Below are positions 1 through 5,743 of a DNA stretch of 6,335 nt, one piece after another. The DNA is taken from contig CAMYWZ010000068.1 in assembly GCA_947302945.1 (NCBI GenBank), positions 1-6,335 of the forward strand, read 5' to 3'. The translations under genes were made by a program, and so were the position numbers. The notes beneath the pieces are model-generated. The model saw nothing but the letters and a program-made list of their open reading frames with translations, had not been told where the DNA came from and searched no databases. Source of the DNA: an uncultured Bacillota bacterium. GTDB taxonomy: Bacteria; Bacillota; Clostridia; Peptostreptococcales; Anaerovoracaceae. Positions within the stretch are counted from its first letter, which is position 1, and every line of letters starts with the position of its first letter.

Positions 1-973
1 CAAGAGCGACGTAGGCATCAAGACCGGCGAGGTAACGAGTTTTAAGACATTCGAAGAATACAAGGCAGCGTTCTACAAGCAGCTGAAGTACTGCGTAGAT
101 ATGGCGGCCAAGTACTTCTACACCAGCATCATAGTCCGCAGGGATCTTACACCGGACTTCCTGCGCTCCATCATGACGCCGGGCTGCCTGGAAGAGGGCA
201 AGGAAGTGCTCTCCATCCACATGAAGCCCTTCGACGCCCTGACGGTCTGCTCGGCCGTAGGCGTCGTGAACGTCGGCGACTCGCTGACTGCGGTCAAGAA
301 CCTCGTCTACGATCAGAAGAAATACACCATGGAGCAGCTTCAGACGGCTCTCGAAGCCAACTGGCAGGGCTACGAGGACATGCGCCTCGACTTCCTGCAC
401 GCCCCCAAGTACGGCAACAACGAAGAGGAACCGGACAAGATGGTGGCTGAAGTCTACGCCAAGTACGCCGAGTACTTCTCCGCGTGCGACAGCGCCTGCG
501 GCGGCAAGTGCGTACCCAACGCCATATCCATCACGGCTCACCAGCCCGGCGGCAAGTCCGTAGGAGCAACGCCGGACGGCCGCTTCGCCGGCGAGATCCT
601 GGCCGATGCCGCAACTTCGCCCGCGCAGGGCAGGGACCACGTAGGGCCCCTCGCGGTCTTCCAGTCCGCCATGACCGTCAACCAGGACGAGTACCAGGCC
701 ATGCTCATGAACATGAAGTTCAGCCCGTCCGCCATGAAGACCGACGACGACCTCGTAAAACTCGCCAACCTCATCAAGATATATCTGACCAACGGCGGCA
801 AGCACATCCAGTTCAACGTCGTAACAAAAGAAGAGCTCCAGGCGGCGCGCAAGGAGCCCGCAAAGCACAAGGATCTGATAGTCCGCGTCGCCGGCTACTC
901 CGCATACTACATCACGCTTTCCGACGTGATGCAGCGCGAAGTCCTCGACCGCACCACTTACGAATCGATCTGA
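1..973 (+). CDS. Glycyl radical enzyme, C-terminal part (PFL/dehydratase/decarboxylase superfamily), 5' truncated by window edge
   Basis: The frame is open from base 2, so the first ATG inside the window (101) is internal; about 323 residues are visible of an enzyme family usually near 800-900. Seen: the glycyl radical loop VRVAGYSAYY near the C-terminus, with the radical glycine codon at 893-895 and 25 residues after it, as in pyruvate formate-lyase-like proteins. Also seen are the family blocks ATPDGRFAGE, SPAQGRD-x2-GPLAV and VVNVGDSLTAVKNLV. Known of the family: a partner radical-SAM activase places the radical on the glycine, which then oxidises an active-site cysteine; that cysteine and the general base lie off the left edge. 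The substrate cannot be read from this portion. The absence of the PFL-type C-terminus argues against classical pyruvate formate-lyase; dehydratase, C-S/C-N lyase or arylacetate-decarboxylase-like roles stay open. No activase gene follows: a terminator comes immediately after, so any activase is upstream or elsewhere. The protein is cytosolic and oxygen-labile. Confidence 0.95.
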   Translation, partial: KSDVGIKTGEVTSFKTFEEYKAAFYKQLKYCVDMAAKYFYTSIIVRRDLTPDFLRSIMTPGCLEEGKEVLSIHMKPFDALTVCSAVGVVNVGDSLTAVKNLVYDQKKYTMEQLQTALEANWQGYEDMRLDFLHAPKYGNNEEEPDKMVAEVYAKYAEYFSACDSACGGKCVPNAISITAHQPGGKSVGATPDGRFAGEILADAATSPAQGRDHVGPLAVFQSAMTVNQDEYQAMLMNMKFSPSAMKTDDDLVKLANLIKIYLTNGGKHIQFNVVTKEELQAARKEPAKHKDLIVRVAGYSAYYITLSDVMQREVLDRTTYESI

Positions 974-985
974 GCTTCACACATT

Positions 986-1033
986 AAAAAAAGAGGGGCA
1001 GCCCGTTTTCAGGACTGTCCCTCTTTTCGTTTT
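986..1033. terminator. Bidirectional intrinsic terminator between convergent genes
   Basis: A 13-bp stem (989-1001 with 1015-1027, one G-U pair on the plus strand) closes a 13-nt loop. On the plus strand the stem ends in TTTT followed by CGTTTT; on the minus strand it is followed by a run of seven T. It sits in the 69-nt gap between the glycyl radical enzyme and the convergent acyl-CoA ligase, so it can end both transcripts, and looks somewhat stronger for the ligase side. Confidence 0.9.
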
Positions 1034-1042
1034 CGCAGTATA

Positions 1043-2899
1043 TCAGTTGCCCTGCTTGTTGCCGGGACGGAAGCGCACGACTTTGTTCGAAGTGTTCTTT
1101 TCGAGCGGAGTGTGGCGTATGAAGATCTGCTTGATCATCTTGTAGGACGGGTTGTTGTCGTTGACCTGGTTCACAGCCTTCCAGATGAATTCCTCGACCT
1201 TGGCGGGATCGTCCGCGCCTTCGCCGAGCGCCGCCTTCACGACGTCCCAGTCGGGGTATATCGACGCGGCTATGACTGTGTCGTCCTTGGTCTCGGACTC
1301 AAGCTCGAACGCCATGGATTCATTGATGCAGTCGTGGAGCGAAAGCTCGTATTCGAGCTCTTCGGGGAAGACATTCTTTCCGTTCTTGGTTATGATGACG
1401 TTCTTGGCGCGGCCGGTGATGTAGATGTATCCGTCCTTGTCGATGTAGCCGAGGTCTCCGGTGTGGAGCCAGCCGTCGCGTATGATCTCCGCGGTAAGGT
1501 CCGGACGCTTGAAGTATCCGAGCATCACGTTCTCGCCCTGGATGCAGATCTCGCCTATGCCTTCTTCGTTAGGCTCGAAGATCTTCGCTCCGCAGCCCGG
1601 GAAGGCAACGCCGATCGACGCGGCCTTGGGGCAGGTGTCGGGGTTGAGGGCGCCCATGGGAGCGCACTCGGAAAGGCCGTAGCCCTGCAGAGCCTGGATC
1701 CCGAAGGCCTGGAAGTCTTCGAGTATGGCCGGGTTGATCGCTGCTCCGCCGGCTATGAACATGCGGAACCTTCCGCCGAACTGCTCCTTGATCTCCTTGA
1801 AGAAGAGGTTGGAAACGTCCATGTGCAGCTTGTTGCGGAAGAAGAGCGAGATCTTGACGCCTTTCTTCGCAGCGGCTTCCTTGCCCTTGGCGCGTATGCC
1901 TTTCCAGATCTGCTTGTGCAGAGTCTCGAAGACCGCGGGAACGCCGAGGAAGAATGTGGGGTGGACTTCCTGGATGTTCTTCAGTATGTACTTGAGTCCT
2001 TCGCAGTGCGCGACAGCCGAGCCCTTGTAGTGGGGCATCAGGAAGTCTGCCGTGTACTCGTAGGTGTGGTGTATGGGCAGCATAGAGAAGAAGATCTCGT
2101 GGTCCGAAACGTACAGGACCGTCGGGGATACCATCAGGTCGGCGCAGATGTTGCGGTGGGAGAGCATGATGCCCTTGGCAAGGCCTGTCGTGCCGGATGT
2201 GAATATGATTATCGACGTTTCGCGGGAGTCGATCTGGGCGTCGATGAAGCTCCTGTCTCCGCCGGCGACGAGCGCCTTTCCGGCCTCTACGAGCTTCCAG
2301 AAGGAGAGGACTTCAACGGACTTCTTTTCACCTTCAAGCTCTATTTCCACGGTGCGGTCCCCGCGCTCCTGCTGGGCTATGAGGTACTTGAGCCCTGTGC
2401 CGCCTTCGGCCATCATGCGCGTGAACATGGGCTCGCGCTTCTTGTCGAAGAGAACGGCGGTGGCCTCGGATTCCTTTATGAGGTTCTTCAGGTCCGCGTA
2501 GGGGAGTTCCTTGTCGAGAGGCACTGCGCAGCCGGTTCCGCAGACGACTGCAAGGTCGCTGACAGACCAGGTGTAGTTGGTCTCGCCTATTATGGCTATG
2601 CGGTTCTCCTTAAGGCCCATCGCGATCAGCTGGGTGCCCAGAGCGTTGATGTCAGCGAGGTATTCGGCATATGTGATCGTCTTGTACGGGCCCTTTTCGA
2701 ACTTCGTATAGAAGGCGACGTGGTCCGCGAAAAGCTCGGCGGACGTTTCGATCATGTTCTTGATCGAGATGATAGGGCGCGGGTCGCGGTACTTGACGAA
2801 AGAGCGCGGATCGTTCTTTACTGCCTGCACTATGCGGTTGGCCCAGTCCCAGTCGTCCTTGAGCATGCGTTTGTATTCTTCGGGGGAAACGGGTTTCAT
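1043..2899 (-). CDS. AMP-forming acyl-CoA ligase (long-chain fatty acid-CoA ligase type)
   Basis: An ANL-superfamily adenylating enzyme of 618 residues, which activates a carboxylic acid with ATP to the acyl-adenylate and transfers it to CoA. Seen in order: P-loop FTSGTTGLAKG (about 233-243), LPIHHTYE (275-282, typical of long-chain ligases), GYGLSE (406-411), the HTGD motif (479-482, ATP-ribose aspartate), the GRAKN hinge (496-500, Arg497) and a C-terminal lysine in SNKVVR (Lys606), in the place of the catalytic, acylation-prone A10 lysine. Length fits long-chain rather than acetyl-CoA ligases; chain length and substrate are inferred, not read. No signal peptide or transmembrane segment is apparent. 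The start is supported by AAAGGAG seven bases upstream, placed inside the end of the MarR gene. The start codon overlaps the MarR stop (ATGA), so the two are co-transcribed and probably translationally coupled. The gene ends at a shared terminator. Arginine codons are mainly CGC, unlike the thiolase. Confidence 0.95.
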   Translation of the reverse strand: MKPVSPEEYKRMLKDDWDWANRIVQAVKNDPRSFVKYRDPRPIISIKNMIETSAELFADHVAFYTKFEKGPYKTITYAEYLADINALGTQLIAMGLKENRIAIIGETNYTWSVSDLAVVCGTGCAVPLDKELPYADLKNLIKESEATAVLFDKKREPMFTRMMAEGGTGLKYLIAQQERGDRTVEIELEGEKKSVEVLSFWKLVEAGKALVAGGDRSFIDAQIDSRETSIIIFTSGTTGLAKGIMLSHRNICADLMVSPTVLYVSDHEIFFSMLPIHHTYEYTADFLMPHYKGSAVAHCEGLKYILKNIQEVHPTFFLGVPAVFETLHKQIWKGIRAKGKEAAAKKGVKISLFFRNKLHMDVSNLFFKEIKEQFGGRFRMFIAGGAAINPAILEDFQAFGIQALQGYGLSECAPMGALNPDTCPKAASIGVAFPGCGAKIFEPNEEGIGEICIQGENVMLGYFKRPDLTAEIIRDGWLHTGDLGYIDKDGYIYITGRAKNVIITKNGKNVFPEELEYELSLHDCINESMAFELESETKDDTVIAASIYPDWDVVKAALGEGADDPAKVEEFIWKAVNQVNDNNPSYKMIKQIFIRHTPLEKNTSNKVVRFRPGNKQGN

Positions 2900-3402
2900 T
2901 CAGTGGCTCCTTTCACTTTTTCCTTGTGGGACGCGCTGTTTTCAAGCGAGTCGATGCATTCTTCGAACACTTCGTTCAGACGCAGAAAACCGCGGTAGAT
3001 GATCTCCTGCTCCTTCGGCGTGAATTCCCTAAGCGTCGCGTCGATCATTTTGTTTCTGTGTGTGGACTGGTAGACGGTAACGAGCCGGCCCTTGCGGGTG
3101 AGGAAGATGTCCGCCTGGCGTTCGTCGGTGCGGCTCCTGCGGCGCTCGACGTAGCCGAGGCTCTCGAGCTTTTCTATCAGGGTGGTACAGGACGGCCGCG
3201 TGATCTTGAGATATGCGGCTATCTCTCCCTGCGTCCGCGAACCCTTTCCGTCCTCCGCTGCTTCATAGATGAATTCCATGGCGTTGCGGCCGCGGAAGGA
3301 GGTTGTCGTCCGGGAATACTTCCGCTTCGTTTCCTCGAGCCTGAGTACGTTGTGATACGCGCGCGTCAGAACGGCGTTGTATGGATTCCGGATGACTGCC
3401 AT
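2896..3402 (-). CDS. MarR-family transcriptional regulator
   Basis: A 168-residue winged helix-turn-helix regulator. Seen: a dimerisation-type N-terminal helix, helix 2 and the recognition helix around residues 56-82 (TRPSCTTLIEKLESLGYVER region), then a charged wing at about 87-105 containing the MarR-typical Asp-x-Arg (Asp93, Arg95) and LTRKG, followed by long C-terminal helices for dimer formation. Start: AAAGGA six bases upstream of the ATG at 3402. It is the first gene of an operon with the acyl-CoA ligase, overlapping it by four bases. Known of the family: MarR dimers bind palindromes and release on ligand binding; local ones often repress themselves and the neighbouring gene. Inferred: this one senses a fatty acid, acyl-CoA or aromatic acid linked to the ligase substrate and controls the operon through the palindrome at 3452-3466. 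The effector is unknown. The C-terminal tail is polar and probably flexible. Confidence 0.95.
   Translation of the reverse strand: MAVIRNPYNAVLTRAYHNVLRLEETKRKYSRTTTSFRGRNAMEFIYEAAEDGKGSRTQGEIAAYLKITRPSCTTLIEKLESLGYVERRRSRTDERQADIFLTRKGRLVTVYQSTHRNKMIDATLREFTPKEQEIIYRGFLRLNEVFEECIDSLENSASHKEKVKGATE
2907..2913 (-). promoter_or_regulatory. Ribosome binding site of the acyl-CoA ligase inside the MarR gene
   Basis: AAAGGAG on the minus strand lies seven bases before the ligase ATG and within the last codons of the MarR gene. It fixes the ligase start and, with the ATGA overlap, points to re-initiation by ribosomes finishing the regulator. Confidence 0.8.
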
Positions 3403-3451
3403 TACTGTTCCTTTCCGTGAGTCCGAAGTCCCGATGCCGGGCAGAAAAATC

Positions 3452-3466
3452 GTTAGACTGTCTAAC
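3452..3466. promoter_or_regulatory. Putative MarR operator palindrome
   Basis: GTTAGACTGTCTAAC is a perfect inverted repeat: 7-bp half-sites around one central base. It starts about four bases downstream of the predicted transcription start of the MarR-ligase operon and about 50 bp upstream of the MarR start codon. A repressor bound here would block promoter clearance. The size and the two-fold symmetry fit MarR dimers. No second copy was noticed in the window. That MarR itself binds here is inference from position. Confidence 0.65.
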
Positions 3467-3476
3467 CATTGTACGA

Positions 3477-3505
3477 AGTTTACACTATGTTCGGAGCTTT
3501 GTCAA
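3477..3505 (-). promoter_or_regulatory. Sigma-70/SigA-type promoter of the marR-ligase operon
   Basis: A perfect -35 TTGACA (3500-3505, minus strand) and -10 TAAACT (3477-3482, four of six consensus matches) are separated by exactly 17 bp. The predicted start is near 3470, leaving a leader of roughly 65-70 nt that contains the palindromic operator. Confidence 0.7.
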
Positions 3506-3688
3506 TCACTTTATATCACTTTGACCGGATCGCGGCCGGTAAATCATATCGAGCCGCATCCGAGAGCCGACGCTCTTCAGCATGATAAAACTGCTTTAAA
3601 TGCAAGCCCATTCAGTATTAATGATCGAAACTGCGTAACAATTCTTTGGGCTGCTTGGATCAGAACTCTTTTATCTCAGGGAGATCAA
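3506..3688. other. Non-coding divergent intergenic stretch
   Basis: The space between the MarR start (3402) and the lipoprotein start (3731) is 328 bp. Its ends hold the MarR operator and promoter and the lipoprotein promoter. The middle carries only short inverted repeats: ACCGG/CCGGT at 3524-3540 and AGAGC/GCTCT at 3563-3576, neither followed by a T-run. The open frames crossing it have no ribosome binding site and no recognisable product. I see no gene here. Confidence 0.6.
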
Positions 3689-3697
3689 TGATATAAT
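3689..3697 (+). promoter_or_regulatory. Extended -10 promoter of the lipoprotein gene
   Basis: TGATATAAT is a perfect -10 (3692-3697) preceded by the TG extended element. The -35 region 16-18 bp upstream (around 3668-3675, T-rich) matches consensus poorly, as is common when an extended -10 is present. The predicted start is near 3704, giving a leader of about 27 nt. Confidence 0.7.
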
Positions 3698-3730
3698 ACT
3701 GATGTCAGAAATGTTCAAGGAGGTCCGACG

Positions 3731-4123
3731 ATGAAAAGAACGATAGCAATACTGCTGTCATGTGTGCTGATCTTAGGTCTTGCAGCATGCGGCTCCGCAA
3801 ATACAAACGATAAAGAGCCGGCTGCAAACAATGCTGCCTCAGGCCAGAAGAGCATGTCTTTGGCAGATCTTAAGGGCACCTGGTACAGCGAAGGCGCTGC
3901 CTACGGACTCAGGGTGCGCAAAGACGATGACGGCTGGGCGATCAATTACTTTAACAAAACCGATTATTATCGCGCTGATTCAGAGTCCGCCTACGATCAG
4001 TCCACCGGGAAGCTTACGGCGACAAGCAGCGATTCCGTAAAGCGCACGATCACGATAGAGGTCGTGAACAAGAATACCATACGGATCGCAGAAGATAATG
4101 TTGTTCTGACCCGGCAGCCTTGA
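3731..4123 (+). CDS. Small predicted lipoprotein of unknown function
   Basis: 130 residues. Seen: a short basic N-terminus (MKRT), a hydrophobic core (about 5-18) and a lipobox LAAC with the lipidated cysteine at residue 20, followed by a low-complexity Asn/Ala/Ser/Lys linker to about residue 42. The mature domain (about 44-130) has SLADLKGTWYS, then alternating hydrophobic and polar stretches (YGLRVRKDDDGWAINYF, RTITIEVVN, NTIRIAEDNVVLT) that suggest an all-beta fold, possibly a small barrel or lipocalin-like shape. The start is supported by AAGGAGG seven bases upstream and an extended -10 promoter. It is monocistronic, ending at the hairpin at 4198-4228. Known of the class: such proteins are lipidated by Lgt, cleaved by Lsp and anchored on the outer face of the cell membrane. 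No enzyme motif, and only one cysteine in the mature part (the lipidated one). I do not recognise a specific family. Confidence 0.85.
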   Translation: MKRTIAILLSCVLILGLAACGSANTNDKEPAANNAASGQKSMSLADLKGTWYSEGAAYGLRVRKDDDGWAINYFNKTDYYRADSESAYDQSTGKLTATSSDSVKRTITIEVVNKNTIRIAEDNVVLTRQP

Positions 4124-4142
4124 CCAGCCTCATGCAGACCGG

Positions 4143-4183
4143 CATTTGTAAAATCATTTGTAAAAAATATTTCATGTAAAAAT
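4143..4183 (+). repeat. Short imperfect tandem repeat in the lipoprotein 3' region
   Basis: CATTTGTAAAAT (4143-4154) is followed directly by CATTTGTAAAAA (4155-4166), then after six bases by a degenerate third unit CATGTAAAAAT (4173-4183). AT-rich and non-coding; probably replication slippage, with no function visible. Confidence 0.5.
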
Positions 4184-4196
4184 CAGCACAAAATGC

Positions 4197-4230
4197 AAAA
4201 CCCCGAAACCGTTGAAATTTCGGGGTTTGT
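4197..4230. terminator. Bidirectional intrinsic terminator between the lipoprotein and the tRNA
   Basis: A perfect 11-bp stem AAACCCCGAAA (4198-4208) with TTTCGGGGTTT (4218-4228) encloses a 9-nt loop. On the plus strand it ends in TTTGTCGTT; on the minus strand in TTTTGCATTTTG. It lies just beyond the tRNA 3' end (4234) and downstream of the lipoprotein stop (4123), so it can stop transcription from both sides. Confidence 0.85.
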
Positions 4231-4233
4231 CGT

Positions 4234-4309
4234 TGGTGGCCCATACAAGACTTGAACTTGTGACCTTCTGGTTGTCACCCAGACGCTCTCCCAGCTGAGC
4301 TAATGGACC
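4234..4309 (-). tRNA. tRNA-Val (anticodon GAC), CCA encoded
   Basis: 76 nt folding into a full cloverleaf on the minus strand. Acceptor GGTCCAT pairs with ATGGGCC (one G-U), D-stem GCTC/GAGC, anticodon stem TCTGG/CCAGA, variable loop AGGTC, T-stem ACAAG/CTTGT with loop TTCAAGT, discriminator A73 and a genome-encoded CCA (4234-4236). The seven-base anticodon loop is GTGACAA: U33 is kept and positions 34-36 are GAC, reading valine GUC (and GUU by wobble). A35, C36 and A73 agree with valine identity. Odd point: position 32 is G, where a pyrimidine is normal. The 5' end lies 51 nt behind the thiolase stop on the same strand with no obvious promoter in between, so it may be cut from the thiolase transcript. 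It ends at the hairpin at 4198-4228. Confidence 0.95.
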
Positions 4310-4316
4310 GTAAGGG

Positions 4317-4342
4317 CACGGCGGCCGAAGCCGCCGGCCGTG
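4317..4342 (-). other. Stable UUCG-tetraloop hairpin between the thiolase and tRNA-Val
   Basis: On the minus strand the RNA would read GGCGGC-UUCG-GCCGCC at its core, a C(UUCG)G tetraloop on a GC stem; an alternative pairing gives CACGG/CCGTG plus CGGC/GCCG with a 4-nt bulge. No T-run follows, so it is not a standard terminator. It starts eight bases before the mature tRNA 5' end and could act as an RNA processing or 3'-end stabilising element for the thiolase message. Confidence 0.6.
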
Positions 4343-4360
4343 TGATTCGGTTAAGAATTA

Positions 4361-5542
4361 TTATCTCTCAACGATGAGGGATGTTCCCATTCCGCCGCCG
4401 ATGCAAAGAGTTGCAAGACCTCTCTTGCTGTCTCTCTTCATCATTTCATAGATCAGAGTAACGAGGATTCTGCAGCCGGAAGCTCCGATAGGATGTCCGA
4501 GTGCGATAGCTCCGCCGTTTACGTTGGTCTTTTCAGGATCAAGACCTAATTCTTTTCTTACTGCCAGGGACTGAGCTGCGAAAGCTTCGTTAGCTTCTAC
4601 GAGATCGATATCGTCGATTGTGAGGCCGGCCTTCTCAAGAGCCTTCTTGGAAGCAGGAACAGGACCAACTCCCATGATGGAAGGATCAACTCCGCCGGAA
4701 GCATAGGAAACGATCTTGCAAAGAGGCTTGATTCCAAGCTCTTCTGCCTTCTCTGCGGACATAACTACTACAGCAGCGCCGGAATCGTTGATACCGGAAG
4801 CGTTAGCAGCTGTTACAACTCCGCCGTCCTTCTTGAATGCGGGTTTAAGCTTAGCAACCTTCTCCATGGAGGATCCTCTGGTAAGATGCTCGTCTCTTGC
4901 GAATACGATAGGATCACCCTTTCTCTGAGGAATGGTTACAGGAACGATCTCGTCGTCGAATCTGCCGGAATCTACAGCAGCTTCTGCTCTCTGCTGGGAA
5001 ATAACTGAGAATTCGTCAAGCTGCTCTCTGGTAAGTCCCCACTGCTCAGCAACGTTCTCAGCTGTGATACCCATGTGATATCCGTTGAATGCATCCCAAA
5101 GTCCGTCGTTTACCATCATGTCTACCATCTTGGTGTCGAACATTCTGGCTCCCCATCTTGCTGCGGGCATTGCATAAGCTGTAGCTGACATGTTTTCAGC
5201 TCCGCCTGCTACTACGATATCAGCGTCGCCTGCCTTGATGATCTGAGCAGCGAGCTCAACAGCTCTCAGACCGGATCCGCAGACCTTGTTGATGGTGAAT
5301 GTAGGAACTTCTACAGGAACTCCGGCGTCTAAGGACATCTGTCTGGAAACGTTCTGTCCAAGACCTCCCTGGAGTACGCAGCCCATGATGACTTCGTCTA
5401 CCATTGCGGGATCAACGCCTGCTCTGTTCAGAGCTTCCTTGATAACGATAGCTCCGAGCTTTCTGGCTGATACGTCCTTTAAGCTTCCGCCGAACTTGCC
5501 GATGGGAGTTCTTACTGCACTTGCGATTACAACTTCTCTCAT
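4361..5542 (-). CDS. thlA: Acetyl-CoA C-acetyltransferase (thiolase)
   Basis: 393 residues, the normal length for biosynthetic-type thiolases; condenses two acetyl-CoA to acetoacetyl-CoA, reversibly, in the cytosol. Seen: N-terminal [18 protein letters not shown]; nucleophilic Cys88 in [17 protein letters not shown] (114-119); [10 protein letters not shown] (156-165), typical of acetyl-CoA acetyltransferases; NEAF (318-321); catalytic His350 in GHPIGASG; and the second active cysteine Cys380 in CIGGGMG. All catalytic residues are present. Start choice: the frame is open 33 codons further upstream, but the ATG at 5542 matches the family N-terminus and has AGGAGG ten bases before it. It has its own promoter (5673-5701) and a leader of about 125 nt; the tRNA follows on the same strand. 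In Clostridia this enzyme feeds butyrate, butanol or ketone formation, but no crotonase, hbd or bcd gene is visible beside it. Arginine codons are almost all AGA, unlike the CGC-using left half, which fits high expression. Confidence 0.97.
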   Translation of the reverse strand: MREVVIASAVRTPIGKFGGSLKDVSARKLGAIVIKEALNRAGVDPAMVDEVIMGCVLQGGLGQNVSRQMSLDAGVPVEVPTFTINKVCGSGLRAVELAAQIIKAGDADIVVAGGAENMSATAYAMPAARWGARMFDTKMVDMMVNDGLWDAFNGYHMGITAENVAEQWGLTREQLDEFSVISQQRAEAAVDSGRFDDEIVPVTIPQRKGDPIVFARDEHLTRGSSMEKVAKLKPAFKKDGGVVTAANASGINDSGAAVVVMSAEKAEELGIKPLCKIVSYASGGVDPSIMGVGPVPASKKALEKAGLTIDDIDLVEANEAFAAQSLAVRKELGLDPEKTNVNGGAIALGHPIGASGCRILVTLIYEMMKRDSKRGLATLCIGGGMGTSLIVER

Positions 5543-5552
5543 TTGATTATTT

Positions 5553-5558
5553 CCTCCT
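5553..5558 (-). promoter_or_regulatory. Ribosome binding site fixing the thiolase start
   Basis: AGGAGG on the minus strand lies ten bases before the ATG at 5542. It decides against the longer open frame beginning at 5641, whose extra 33 residues have no family match and overlap the leader. Confidence 0.8.
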
Positions 5559-5575
5559 AGGTGTAAATGTGTGTA

Positions 5576-5587
5576 TGTAGTACTACA
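5576..5587. promoter_or_regulatory. Perfect 12-bp palindrome in the thiolase leader
   Basis: TGTAGTACTACA equals its own reverse complement and lies 34-45 bases before the thiolase ATG, well downstream of the predicted transcription start. It could bind a dimeric regulator; which one is not readable. Confidence 0.35.
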
Positions 5588-5632
5588 GATTTTGAACTGT
5601 TTCATGTGTATGGAGAATGACTTCCAATGCCC

Positions 5633-5655
5633 AAAAAACAAGGTTCATGTTTTTT
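5633..5655 (-). promoter_or_regulatory. AT-rich inverted repeat in the thiolase leader
   Basis: AAAAAACA (minus strand 5655-5648) and TGTTTTTT (5640-5633) form an 8-bp inverted repeat around a 7-nt loop, some 10 bases after the predicted transcription start. Flanking GTATGG (5664-5659) and CCATAC (5613-5608) could pair and enclose it. The A/U-only stem makes it weak as a terminator; operator or leader-structure roles are possible. Confidence 0.35.
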
Positions 5656-5672
5656 AATCCATACATATTGCG

Positions 5673-5701
5673 ATTATATCAAAAATCGACCTCAAAGTAA
5701 A
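5673..5701 (-). promoter_or_regulatory. SigA-type promoter of the thiolase gene
   Basis: Minus strand: -35 TTTACT (5696-5701, four of six matches), 17-bp spacer, perfect -10 TATAAT (5673-5678) with the extended TG motif (TGATATAAT). The predicted start is near 5666, giving a leader of about 125 nt. A second TATAAT at 5709-5714 lacks a convincing -35 and is a weaker alternative. No terminator separates it from the upstream sirtuin gene, so read-through may add to expression. Confidence 0.75.
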
Positions 5702-5743
5702 GAACAAAATTATATTTTCACAATGTATACAAACTTTTCATAA

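Noticed and set aside
484..987. Plus-strand open frame inside the glycyl radical enzyme gene
   Set aside because: Arg/His-rich product from the wrong frame of a GC-rich gene, no start signal.
1112..2998. A 628-codon open frame on the plus strand, antisense to the ligase and MarR gene
   Set aside because: It has no ribosome binding site, its product is a Val/Leu/Asp/Arg-rich sequence without motifs, and it mirrors two clear genes in GC-rich codons; it is a shadow.
2926..3420. Plus-strand open frame opposite the MarR gene
   Set aside because: Exact antisense shadow of a convincing MarR gene; no ribosome binding site or recognisable domain.
3377..3691. Plus-strand open frame across the divergent intergenic region
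   Set aside because: No ribosome binding site, covers the MarR promoter and operator, product without family features.
4050..4244. Minus-strand open frame over the lipoprotein end, terminator and tRNA 3' end
   Set aside because: Overlaps a tRNA and a terminator and has no start signal.
4234..4309. tRNA gene as an integration (att) site for a mobile element
   Set aside because: No integrase and no repeat of the tRNA 3' end elsewhere in the window.
5576..5587. TGTAGTACTACA as a FapR or Rex operator
   Set aside because: It resembles neither consensus closely; kept only as an unassigned palindrome.
5543..5641. 33-codon N-terminal extension of the thiolase
   Set aside because: The extension is absent from the family, lies in the leader, and the ATG at 5542 has an AGGAGG site and the standard N-terminus.
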